A DNA stretch of 21,840 nucleotides, taken from positions 1 to 21,840 of the IMG/VR virus record IMGVR_UViG_3300037247_000335; one strand, 5' to 3'. A program made the position numbers and the translations under genes. Source of the DNA: a virus. Below are positions 15,407-21,840 of this stretch, one piece after another. Below the pieces are notes generated by a model that was not told the DNA's origin, did no database searches, and worked only from the letters and a program-made list of their open reading frames with translations. Position 1 is the first letter of the stretch; each line of letters opens with the position of its first letter.

Positions 15407-16039
15407 TTACACAAACCTTACTTGGCTGACTTGTGAATTTCCTGAAAATCCTGTTAATACGGATATCCGTAATTTACCCCTACCACCTTCATACTCTTTT
15501 TTATAGGATATTGCAAGCTTTTCGTTGAATAATCCTTCGATAGGCAATGAATAAACCTTCCATTTGACATAGTTTTTCACGGTTTCAAGGTGTTCATCTT
15601 CGATCTGAGATGGTATGTCGCTGTCCTCAATGGATGTAGGTATAAGAGCAACCGTAAACGTAACGGAATCGCCTGTGGTGTCTGGAATCTTCGACCAGCG
15701 AATGGTATTACCACCTTCATAGACAATATAGTTTGGAGTGCCAGTTGTTATTAACCACTCAGGATTCATATAAACCATTTCACCAACGGTTTTATTGTCA
15801 AGGGTCTTGTTTAAGTACTTGCCATACAAGAACCTAACAAACTTTGTATTTGCAGTTACCGGGGTTAATGTGTGAGTAGGCACGTTAATAGTAGACGTAT
15901 CAATGATTACCTCAGTAAAGCACTGGCTTTTCCGGCAAAGCTCCTGAATAGCTTCCATTAAAAACTTTTCAACAAATATATCTTCGTTAATTGGAAGCTC
16001 GGATAATACACTTTGTCTCCATTCTATAATTTTCGTCAT
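15407..16039 (-). CDS. Phage adaptor-like head completion / connector protein, 210 aa
   Basis: The sequence starts MTKIIEWRQSVLSELPINEDIFVEKFLMEAIQELCRKSQCFTEV, the helical N-terminus of phage adaptor proteins, where a helix carrying a (L/I).(A/E)(I/L)..(L/F)C(R/K) pattern is followed by beta strands. A beta domain with YLNKTLDNKTVGEM and a GTPNYIVYEGG loop follows, then a helical C-terminal part (EDEHLETVKNYVKWKVYSLP) and a Gly/Arg-rich tail. It overlaps the upstream stop as TAATG. It is probably a head-tail connector placed between portal and tail. Similarity to the next gene is in fold pattern rather than clear identity, so the call is a little weaker. Confidence 0.7.
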   Translation of the reverse strand: MTKIIEWRQSVLSELPINEDIFVEKFLMEAIQELCRKSQCFTEVIIDTSTINVPTHTLTPVTANTKFVRFLYGKYLNKTLDNKTVGEMVYMNPEWLITTGTPNYIVYEGGNTIRWSKIPDTTGDSVTFTVALIPTSIEDSDIPSQIEDEHLETVKNYVKWKVYSLPIEGLFNEKLAISYKKEYEGGRGKLRISVLTGFSGNSQVSQVRFV

Positions 16040-16515
16040 TACTGAATCTGCCTTTCCATGCCAGACGCAATGCGCTCCATTTCATTCTTACTGTTAGGAT
16101 TATTCGCAGGTTTATCCTCCGGGATGTAATACTCATGTGATTTTAGAGGTCTACCGTCTTCTGTACAAGGTATTAAATCCCCCCTTTTTAATAGCATGGG
16201 AGTTGCCGGGTTAATTCTCTTATTAACAGGATGTTTGAGAAATCGAGGAATAACTTTTTCAATGGCTAGTCTTGTTTCTTCATCACAGTATTCGTCATCG
16301 GCTATTTCGCCAAGTGCTACCTGAGCTTTCATTACTAATTCACCACGAATAATACTGGTATGTTTTAGCATATTCGGTTTGTATCCAAATTTCTTTTGTG
16401 CAAAACTACATAATGCGTCTTTGTTTAGTTTGGTTAATTTGTCTACATCTTCCGGTAATACTGGTTCTAACTCTACTTTTTTACCTTCACCCATTTCAAA
16501 ATTATCATTTGCCAT
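16039..16515 (-). CDS. Acidic hypothetical phage protein with LIPCT motif, 158 aa
   Basis: I chose ATG 16515 (MANDNFEMGEG), with GGAGG 5 nt upstream; the in-frame GTG at 16527 would place this site inside the gene. Residues about 25-65 (LTKLNKDALCSFAQKKFGYK onward to RGELVMKAQ) resemble a small helix-extension-helix (SAP/LEM-like) DNA-binding pattern seen in small phage proteins. The C-terminal part has INPATPMLLKRGDLIPCTEDGRPL, a motif shared with the neighbouring 164-residue protein. Its last residues (MERIASGMERQIQ) are helical. Position between decoration and adaptor genes suggests a head or connector accessory. Function is unknown. Confidence 0.65.
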   Translation of the reverse strand: MANDNFEMGEGKKVELEPVLPEDVDKLTKLNKDALCSFAQKKFGYKPNMLKHTSIIRGELVMKAQVALGEIADDEYCDEETRLAIEKVIPRFLKHPVNKRINPATPMLLKRGDLIPCTEDGRPLKSHEYYIPEDKPANNPNSKNEMERIASGMERQIQ

Positions 16516-16550
16516 TACAGCCTCCACGTTAAAAAATATAATATTAAAGA

Positions 16551-17045
16551 CTAAATAAAGTCTTGCGCTGTACGCTCGTCAGGTAAAAGCTTACCTTCCT
16601 TTGTACATGGTATAAGATGTTTCTGTTTAACTATGTCCTTATTAGCCGGAAACACTTTTTTGTTTTCTGGATTATAAAGGTACTCGATTACTGTATCAAC
16701 CGGATATTCCTTCTCTGGTTTAACCGTTGAAAGCCTGTGGTCATTGGCTCCATCATCTTGTGTGCCTACGGCTGGGTCAATAAAGCTCTGTTCATCCTTC
16801 GGGGTTTCTGTTACGGGATTTTCGCCGTTTTGAGCACCGCCCTTTATTGCTTCTTCGTTCCCAAAGTCTTCCGGGGTTGTGTTTTCATCTATTTGACTGC
16901 CTGTTAAGTCTACTGGGTTTTGTTTCATCGTCCCCCCCGGTTTTACTTCGGACAGAAACATTGAATCATCTTTGCCGAATGCTTCTTCCATACTACCTAC
17001 TTCATTGCTGTTTATTACTTCTTTATAATTCGTGGGTTCGTTCAT
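16551..17045 (-). CDS. Acidic hypothetical phage protein with LIPCT motif, 164 aa
   Basis: The start at 17045 has GGAGG 5 nt upstream. Residues 1-105 are low in hydrophobics and rich in Asn, Glu, Asp and Gly, so probably disordered. Residues about 110-164 hold a compact region with YLYNPENKKVFPANKD and KQKHLIPCTKEGKLL. The latter matches the LIPCT motif of the next gene. The gene lies just past a terminator-like inverted repeat and may depend on read-through. I know no function; a head accessory or assembly role is inferred from position. Confidence 0.65.
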   Translation of the reverse strand: MNEPTNYKEVINSNEVGSMEEAFGKDDSMFLSEVKPGGTMKQNPVDLTGSQIDENTTPEDFGNEEAIKGGAQNGENPVTETPKDEQSFIDPAVGTQDDGANDHRLSTVKPEKEYPVDTVIEYLYNPENKKVFPANKDIVKQKHLIPCTKEGKLLPDERTAQDFI

Positions 17046-17065
17046 ATTGCCTCCAAAAATGTTAG

Positions 17066-17111
17066 AAAAACAGGGCAGGAGACGGGCAAAAATCTATGTC
17101 CGTCCCCTGTT
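17066..17111 (-). terminator. Terminator-like inverted repeat after the decoration-type gene
   Basis: On the minus strand CAGGGGACGG (17109-17100) pairs with CCGTCTCCTG (17085-17076) with one G:U, enclosing a 14-nt loop. The doubled CAGG lets AACAGGG (17111-17105) pair instead with CCCTGTT (17075-17069), with GACGG/CCGTC above it, which brings the stem down to TTTTT. Two alternative folds are therefore possible, one a standard intrinsic terminator. It would lower expression of genes further on. Confidence 0.55.
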
Positions 17112-17124
17112 ATTCCCTTAGAAA

Positions 17125-17604
17125 TTACTCAAGAATGAAACCTGCCGCAAATACTGTTATAACTGCGGTAGCAAGATCATTGGCTGGGTCTATGTCAATA
17201 GTATCAGCCGCAGTGTAATACTTACCGGGATGATATAAGTCAAGGAAAGTATCCGGTGTTGCTGCCGCAAGTATTTTACCAGACTGAAAGAAATCATCGG
17301 CAGTACCGTCTAAATCAACGGCAGTTGCAAGCCAACCGTTAGGGTCAGCACCATCACCAAATACCGCCGTAGCAGTACCACCTTCAACTGTATCAAGACG
17401 TATACCGAAAGTATGCATCCAGAACTTAGCCGGGATATTAAGCAAGCGGCCTATGTCCGTAGAAAGCAGGTTATTTGATGTTGAAACCCCGCTTACCAAA
17501 TGTGTACCAGAGAAGTCGATTGTATTTGAGAATACAATCTGCTTTCTAGCGGCGGTCTCGGAAACACCTGTACTGCCTCCAAGAGTCAAGTCGATATTGG
17601 CCAT
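17125..17604 (-). CDS. Small head decoration-type virion protein, 159 aa
   Basis: The sequence starts MANIDLTLGGSTGVSETAARK and is beta rich. It has a GIRLDTVEGGTATAVFGDGADPNGWLATAVDLDG block near residues 67-100 and a GKYYTAADTIDIDP block near 127-140. I recognise this pattern from phage structural proteins coded just after the capsid gene. Such proteins usually sit on the capsid surface or stabilise it. It has its own strong-looking promoter, an AGGAGG site 7 nt before ATG 17604, a stem-loop at the predicted mRNA 5' end and a terminator-like repeat after the stop. This would allow far higher output than its neighbours, as expected for a decoration protein present in hundreds of copies. The decoration role is inferred; the virion family is recognised. 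Confidence 0.7.
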   Translation of the reverse strand: MANIDLTLGGSTGVSETAARKQIVFSNTIDFSGTHLVSGVSTSNNLLSTDIGRLLNIPAKFWMHTFGIRLDTVEGGTATAVFGDGADPNGWLATAVDLDGTADDFFQSGKILAAATPDTFLDLYHPGKYYTAADTIDIDPANDLATAVITVFAAGFILE

Positions 17605-17630
17605 AATAAAACCTCCTGTTAGAATTGTGC

Positions 17631-17654
17631 CCCGCCCCCACTATTGAGGGCAGG
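17631..17654 (-). promoter_or_regulatory. Stem-loop at predicted 5' end of the decoration-type mRNA
   Basis: On the minus strand CCTGCCC (17654-17648) can pair with GGGCGGG (17637-17631), seven pairs with one G:U, around a 10-nt loop. The predicted transcription start from the promoter at 17661-17689 falls near 17654, so the transcript would begin with this stem. No U-run follows. A 5' stem-loop of this kind often protects mRNA from decay; that role is inferred here. Confidence 0.45.
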
Positions 17655-17660
17655 ACGTTA

Positions 17661-17689
17661 ATTATACAAAATAAAATAGAATAAGTCAA
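17661..17689 (-). promoter_or_regulatory. Near-consensus sigma70-type promoter
   Basis: The -35 TTGACT (17689-17684) is separated by exactly 17 nt from -10 TATAAT (17666-17661). The spacer is AT-rich. It begins 8 nt after the capsid gene's stop and points toward the decoration-type gene. Confidence 0.7.
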
Positions 17690-17696
17690 CTTCGGT

Positions 17697-18572
17697 TTAC
17701 GCTTTTTTAGCTGGCATATAAACACCTGAATCAGCATGTGTTACTTTATATCCATATACGTTTAATCCACGAATAGCATCACCGAAAGTATCCTGCAATC
17801 TGATTGTTTCAGTCTTAACGAACTGAGAAGCGAAACAAACAAAAGTCTTAATACCTGCCAAGCAATGGAAAGTACCAGTTGCCGGAACACCTGTAAGGGC
17901 TATGTTGTTAGATACATAGATCATAAATCTGTCTATCATACCCAACCTACCATTCCTAAGAATAGAAGTCATATCACCTGCAAGGCTGGCATCCTTCAAA
18001 TCACCCTTCTTGATCATTCCAGCTATCCAAGGCGGAATTACCAACCATCTTCCCTCAACCGGGATATTAAGCTGGTCAAGCTCGGTTCCTGCATCAACGA
18101 TCCAATCCAGAACATTGGTCTTGGTAACTACGGTAGAACCTAAAGAACTTGTTGCATCCGTATAAATGTTCGCAAGCACATCAACATCAATAGTGATTTT
18201 GGTTTGCTCAGCCGCATCCAAAGTGGTTTCGTTGATGATATTAATATCTGACTGAGCCTTGTCGATATCATCTACTTTGAAAGCGTAAACCTTTGCTTTG
18301 TCAATTAACAGTTCTAACTTTTCATCGGTTAAATCCTGATAATTAATAGTTCCACCAACTTGATAATCGCTTACAGTGATAGTTGGCCTCTTACGGATGA
18401 TAACCTTGGAACCCTGTGCTTGGATTTCACCTTCCCAATCGTTATTTGATATTGCGCCAAATACAGTTGTAGCGTAAAATTTCGCTTGCAACTTCCTTGA
18501 CCAGACCTCTGGTATAAAATACCCATTAGGCAGATTATTATAGCCGGCTGCCACCGGAACGTTTCTAGGCAT
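17697..18572 (-). CDS. Major capsid protein, HK97-fold, 291 aa
   Basis: The sequence has IPEVWSRKLQAKFYATTVFGAISNNDWEGE near residues 20-50, then SKVIIRKRPTITVSDYQVGG, then LIDKAKVYAFKVDDIDKAQSDI near 88-110. These are hallmarks of the HK97-fold coat proteins of P22-like and related tailed phages (N-arm, E-loop and spine-helix segments). The C-terminal part has RWLVIPPWIAGMI, a GMIDRFMIYVSNNI strand, and ends with GYKVTHADSGVYMPAK. The length is normal for this group. The start has AAGGAGGG 8 nt upstream. The gene follows the scaffold-like gene and precedes the decoration-type gene, the classic head order. A promoter in the 122-nt leader (18573-18694) is likely. Small differences from canonical P22 coat (for instance no large inserted domain) are apparent. 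Confidence 0.88.
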   Translation of the reverse strand: MPRNVPVAAGYNNLPNGYFIPEVWSRKLQAKFYATTVFGAISNNDWEGEIQAQGSKVIIRKRPTITVSDYQVGGTINYQDLTDEKLELLIDKAKVYAFKVDDIDKAQSDINIINETTLDAAEQTKITIDVDVLANIYTDATSSLGSTVVTKTNVLDWIVDAGTELDQLNIPVEGRWLVIPPWIAGMIKKGDLKDASLAGDMTSILRNGRLGMIDRFMIYVSNNIALTGVPATGTFHCLAGIKTFVCFASQFVKTETIRLQDTFGDAIRGLNVYGYKVTHADSGVYMPAKKA

Positions 18573-18595
18573 CGCTAAGCCCTCCTTGTCTAAAA

Positions 18596-18625
18596 GTTAT
18601 AAAATAAATTACTGTTTTAGATCAA
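18596..18625 (-). promoter_or_regulatory. Likely sigma70-type promoter for the capsid gene
   Basis: -35 TTGATC (18625-18620), an 18-nt AT-rich spacer, and -10 TATAAC (18601-18596) lie in the gap between scaffold and capsid genes. The -35 matches four of six positions, the -10 five of six. Confidence 0.45.
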
Positions 18626-18694
18626 TTCGGGAATCATGGCTTGCCTAAGCAAGGTGTTCACGGCCTCTTATCTCTAAATCTTACAGCTACTTCT

Positions 18695-19816
18695 TTAACG
18701 AACCAATCCTTGTTTCATTGCCGCATCTACTGCGGATTCGTTTTCCTTCCACTCCTTTTCAGACCAATTTTTAATTTGCTCTTGAGTAAATAGAGTTTGT
18801 TTGTCTTGAGTATTAATATCTTTAGACTTATTAAACTGTGGAGTTACGGCTTTCTTGGCTTTGTCGAGTTTCGAGTCTTTATCAGTAGGAGTTTTCTTCA
18901 CTTCCTCAGTGGGAGCCGTGTATCCATTGGCCTTCTTAAAGATTGTTAATAATGATATTACATCCTCAGTTGAACCGCCCTTTCTAATTGCAGTCGCTCC
19001 GGCTTTTTCTATTGCCGGAAGGCTTTCTATCCATTCGTCTAATAGCGGTTCTTGAGTGATTTCATAAAAGTCTTTATGTACTTCCGATATATCGTTATAA
19101 TGTTTGGTTTCTTTTGTAACCTTTACATCGGCCTCTCTTTTAGTCTCACGTTCATCTTGTTTATCAATTCTATCTATTAATATCTGGTTTTCGGCCTTTT
19201 GCTTTTGCATCATCTTGATCATAGGTTCAGCAATTTCCGGGTATTCAACTCTTAATTTTTCAAGGTCTGTTTCTACTTCGTCTTCGGTCTTTTCTTTGAC
19301 TTCCGGGGGTTTGCCGTCTTCTGGTTTTTCCGGTGACTTGGTTGTGTTTTCATCAATTATTTTACGAAGATCATCGTTCTCTTTTTGAAGCTTGTTTTGT
19401 TCTTCAACGGCATCCTTGGCCGTCTTATTACTTGTATGCATTGCATTTTGTGCGGCACTTATGCGTTTGGTTGCATTTTCAACTGTTAAATCTTTTGTAA
19501 AGTCATCATCGTTTTTAGGCTCTGACTTTTCTTCCTTGGCTTCTTTTGATGGAATACCTTTTTCCGGGGGTTTACCGTCTTCTGGTTTTTCCTCAGTCTT
19601 TTCTTTGGCTTCCGGGGGTTTACCGTCTTCTGGTTTTTCCGGTGGTGCCTTTGGTTCTTCATCAAGTGGTGTAACACCATCTGCCTGTAAGCCATTGGCT
19701 TCGTAAAATATTCTATCTGCTTCCGCATCTTCTTTTTTAGAGAAGTCTAATATCTCTTTATTTGCCGTATCAATCATTGGTATTACTTCTTCGGTTTTCG
19801 TTTTTTCTTCTGCCAT
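18695..19816 (-). CDS. Scaffold-like protein, 373 aa
   Basis: The protein is highly charged, rich in Glu, Lys, Asp and Pro, and predicted helical, with no Cys. Residues 1-60 include DFSKKEDAEADRIFYEANGLQ. Three copies of KPEDGKPPE lie at 61-69, 77-85 and 164-172. A coiled coil spans about 112-158. A helical block VEYPEIAEPMIKMMQKQKAENQILIDRIDKQ lies near 190-220. The C-terminal 31 residues (TQEQIKNWSEKEWKENESAV onward) match the helical capsid-binding tail typical of phage scaffolds. Placement between portal and capsid genes is the usual scaffold site. The start has AGAGG upstream. I see no protease domain fused to it. The role as a scaffold that guides capsid assembly is inferred from position and composition. 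Confidence 0.75.
   Translation of the reverse strand: MAEEKTKTEEVIPMIDTANKEILDFSKKEDAEADRIFYEANGLQADGVTPLDEEPKAPPEKPEDGKPPEAKEKTEEKPEDGKPPEKGIPSKEAKEEKSEPKNDDDFTKDLTVENATKRISAAQNAMHTSNKTAKDAVEEQNKLQKENDDLRKIIDENTTKSPEKPEDGKPPEVKEKTEDEVETDLEKLRVEYPEIAEPMIKMMQKQKAENQILIDRIDKQDERETKREADVKVTKETKHYNDISEVHKDFYEITQEPLLDEWIESLPAIEKAGATAIRKGGSTEDVISLLTIFKKANGYTAPTEEVKKTPTDKDSKLDKAKKAVTPQFNKSKDINTQDKQTLFTQEQIKNWSEKEWKENESAVDAAMKQGLVR
19301..19640. repeat. Three copies of a 31-bp repeat in the scaffold-like gene
   Basis: Copies at 19301-19331, 19562-19592 and 19610-19640 differ at a single position (g or a) and code for KPEDGKPPE. Two are close together, the third about 260 bp away, within the Pro/Glu linkers. 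Confidence 0.85.
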
Positions 19817-19831
19817 TATATCCTCTCTTTT

Positions 19832-20056
19832 TTATTTTCCACCTAAAATATTAGCTGCTTTAGATTCAATTGTTTGAAGTTCTTTCAGTTCTAAAGCACT
19901 GCCCTGTTCAAACCTATGATCGTCTCTAACGGTCTCACAGTTGTTGCGGGCTATTATATATTTCCTCTGAATATATCCTTTGAATATTTGCCAATCAGGG
20001 TTGGTACTTAATTGTAAAATTGCCCGTGCTTCTTCTTGTTCGAGATGTTTGCCCAT
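19832..20056 (-). CDS. Small hypothetical phage protein, 74 aa
   Basis: The sequence is MGKHLEQEEARAILQLSTNP, then DWQIFKGYIQRKYIIARNNC, ending ELQTIESKAANILGGK. It is helical and amphipathic with a single Cys. The start at 20056 has AAGGAG overlapping the portal stop region, so it is probably coupled to portal translation. Small helical proteins between portal and scaffold are common in phages, some acting in assembly, but I cannot assign this one. Confidence 0.7.
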   Translation of the reverse strand: MGKHLEQEEARAILQLSTNPDWQIFKGYIQRKYIIARNNCETVRDDHRFEQGSALELKELQTIESKAANILGGK

Positions 20057-20066
20057 TTATTTCTCC

Positions 20067-21840
20067 TTATTTGTTTAATATTTTTACTGGTTTTGACTTG
20101 AGTTGCGGTTTTGTTTTATCATCTCCCCCCTTCATATTATTAACTCTACGGGTCTCTTTAATACTCTCAGCCAGACTGATTCTACGCTGCCTTAAGAATT
20201 CTTTATCATATTCAATCTTGGATTTATTTTTATCTTTCTCGCTATTTAGAACATCTATCTGTGCTTTTAACTCTGAATTTTCAAGTTCAGCTTTCTCGAT
20301 AGCAAGTTCTTTTAGCTTTTCTTCCATTGGGTCAGGCGTGTTTAGCTCTTTCTTGATTTCTTTATCTGTCTTAATATCTTCTTCATCCAGACCCATATTC
20401 TTGGCTATCTTACGTAAAATCCGTGGGCGTCTTACTAATGGCATGTCAAATTCATTTGCGGTGATAGTTAGGAATTCGCTCATGGTGCGGCTTTGGATTT
20501 CCTTAGCTACTAATATAGACGACCCAAGGGCTTCGATCTTCATGTCACCTTTAATATTGTCATCCGTACTCCACTCCATATTAAAGTTGTAGTATGACTT
20601 AATCAAAGGCTTTACAAGGTAATCATCAATATTCTTCACAACTGACTTAATTACTATTTGGGCGGCTCCCATTAACATTGACATGCCGCTTGCTGTTTCT
20701 GCTCCGGGGGTCGTACCCTCTAATGGTTGCCCGGATATAAGAGATGGTAGGTTTGTTTCGTCGTCAATGAAATTCCTTATCAGTGTTATAATCTGTATAA
20801 GGTCACTGCCTATGCTTGGTACTTTATGTATTTTTATTGCGCTATAGGATTCATCTCCACCACTGCGATACCATATTTTCCACGGCTTTATTTTATTGGC
20901 GTTATTAATACTTCTGTCATCGAGCCTGTCAACGTTTATTTCTAACTGGTTCCCGGTCATTGCTATGTCATCTAACAATCTACGGAAAGCGGCATTAAGG
21001 ACATCCTGAGAGTCCATCATTATCTCTGGTACTCCTACGCCCCATAACTGGTTAGAAATCGCTTCATATGGGAATACAAAGTATTTCCGGCCTTTATTAA
21101 TACTTTCATCTATAAATATTTTTATTACTTTATGGGCACTTATCCAAATATTAGCGGTGTAACCGACTTTTAATTGTTCCTCTGATACCTCCATTCCTGC
21201 ATCTCTGAGGTCTTGTCCATCTACATACCCCCAATATTCAAGTATTTCATAGTATCCAGAACTATCGAAATGTTGAATATTACCAAGACTCTGTCTTTCT
21301 ATTTCGTGATGTTCACGGTTATGGTTGCCGTCTGGATAATCCCTTATTAATTCTTCTATAACATCCTCTCTGAATCCCGTTAAATTTTTAAGGTCTCTGA
21401 CTTCTTCTTTATTTAAAACATGCCGTTCATAAACGCCTATTGAATTATCCGCACTATTCGCATTTATATCAAAATAAACATCGAAAGGGGAGGGCTGGCC
21501 TATTCCGGGAACTATATGATCTTCCTGTACTATCTCCCATTCATCAAGACCTTTTATCCAATTCTTCTTTCTTTCAACTTTTACCATTCCCGCTTTAATA
21601 ACCCCGGAACCAAAAATACAGGCATCCTTAATAGAGGCACGGATTAGAGTGTCAGCATCGGCCTCTACTAACTGATCATCAATCCTTGCAGACATTCTTT
21701 CGGTTGTTTCCGTAAGTATTTCTTCGTCAGTAAGTTCCTCCCCGGTTTCATTATCTATGAAATCTTCTTGATCATAAATTTTATCATCCAGAGTTGGGAA
21801 TGGAGTAGGTTTAATGCCCCAAAACTTATGGCCACTGGCG
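20067..21840 (-). CDS. Portal protein (N-terminus cut by window edge)
   Basis: The frame has no stop up to the right edge, so the ATG at 21695 is internal and the true start lies outside. About 590 residues are visible, beginning with ASGHKFWGIKPTPFPT. Typical portal blocks are IKDACIFGSGVIKAGMV, a PSPFDVYFDINANSADN block, RHVLNKEEVRDL, YEAISNQLWGVGVPEIMMDSQDVLNAAFRRLLDD, TNLPSLISGQPLE, and TASGMSMLMGAAQIVIKSV (the channel-helix region). The C-terminal 110 residues form a charged coiled coil with PMEEKLKELAIEKAELENSE. Twelve copies would form the DNA entry and exit ring at one capsid vertex. It is the first gene of the head module in the window; terminase is expected just to the right. Confidence 0.88.
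   Translation of the reverse strand, partial: ASGHKFWGIKPTPFPTLDDKIYDQEDFIDNETGEELTDEEILTETTERMSARIDDQLVEADADTLIRASIKDACIFGSGVIKAGMVKVERKKNWIKGLDEWEIVQEDHIVPGIGQPSPFDVYFDINANSADNSIGVYERHVLNKEEVRDLKNLTGFREDVIEELIRDYPDGNHNREHHEIERQSLGNIQHFDSSGYYEILEYWGYVDGQDLRDAGMEVSEEQLKVGYTANIWISAHKVIKIFIDESINKGRKYFVFPYEAISNQLWGVGVPEIMMDSQDVLNAAFRRLLDDIAMTGNQLEINVDRLDDRSINNANKIKPWKIWYRSGGDESYSAIKIHKVPSIGSDLIQIITLIRNFIDDETNLPSLISGQPLEGTTPGAETASGMSMLMGAAQIVIKSVVKNIDDYLVKPLIKSYYNFNMEWSTDDNIKGDMKIEALGSSILVAKEIQSRTMSEFLTITANEFDMPLVRRPRILRKIAKNMGLDEEDIKTDKEIKKELNTPDPMEEKLKELAIEKAELENSELKAQIDVLNSEKDKNKSKIEYDKEFLRQRRISLAESIKETRRVNNMKGGDDKTKPQLKSKPVKILNK

Noticed and set aside
18640-18653. Hairpin CTTGC-TTAG-GCAAG after the scaffold gene as a terminator
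   Set aside because: Only 5 bp and no U-run follows; probably chance.

Overview
The window is a stretch of a tailed double-stranded DNA phage (or prophage) late region. Every gene I can support is on the minus strand and reads from right to left. The genes are nearly back to back: several stop and start codons overlap as TAATG, others overlap by 11 nt, and almost every start has a GGAG-type ribosome binding site. I see no bacterial housekeeping gene and cannot name the host. The sequence is fairly AT-rich and uses a Shine-Dalgarno and sigma70-like signals, so the host is a bacterium. The gene set (portal, scaffold, HK97-fold capsid, two adaptors, repeat-rich fibre-like proteins, a giant polyvalent protein, no visible tape measure) fits a short-tailed phage best, but tail type is not settled because the window ends inside the block.

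In order of transcription, the head module comes first: portal protein (5' end outside the window), a 74-residue protein, an acidic scaffold-like protein, the major capsid protein and a small decoration-type protein. The decoration-type gene looks like a self-contained transcription unit. A near-consensus promoter lies just after the capsid stop codon, a stem-loop sits at the predicted 5' end of the mRNA, and a terminator-like inverted repeat follows the gene. A connector module follows: two acidic proteins sharing a short LIPCT motif, then two adaptor (head-tail connector) proteins. Next comes a small cassette of one tRNA with CAU anticodon that has initiator-like features, an HNH endonuclease abutting it, and a CxxC zinc-binding protein.

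The tail and adhesion module holds a propeller-like virion protein, a 59-residue protein too short for usual gene cut-offs, three small beta-rich virion proteins, and two paralogous fibre-like proteins. Each paralog begins with five copies of a module of about 43 residues, followed by beta-strand repeats. A protein of unknown function and a GT-A glycosyltransferase lie between the paralogs. Direct DNA repeats in them, up to 110 bp and perfect, show recent duplication or conversion.

The left end holds a 618-residue coiled-coil virion protein, a 229-residue basic protein and a very large polyvalent protein (at least 1405 residues, C-terminus outside the window). The last carries membrane-like segments, an inorganic-pyrophosphatase-type domain and an LPD1-type zincin domain with an intact HEWMH motif. 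It is likely packaged and injected with the DNA to act in the new host. Terminase, lysis, replication and integration genes are not in this window. No insertion sequence or CRISPR array was seen.
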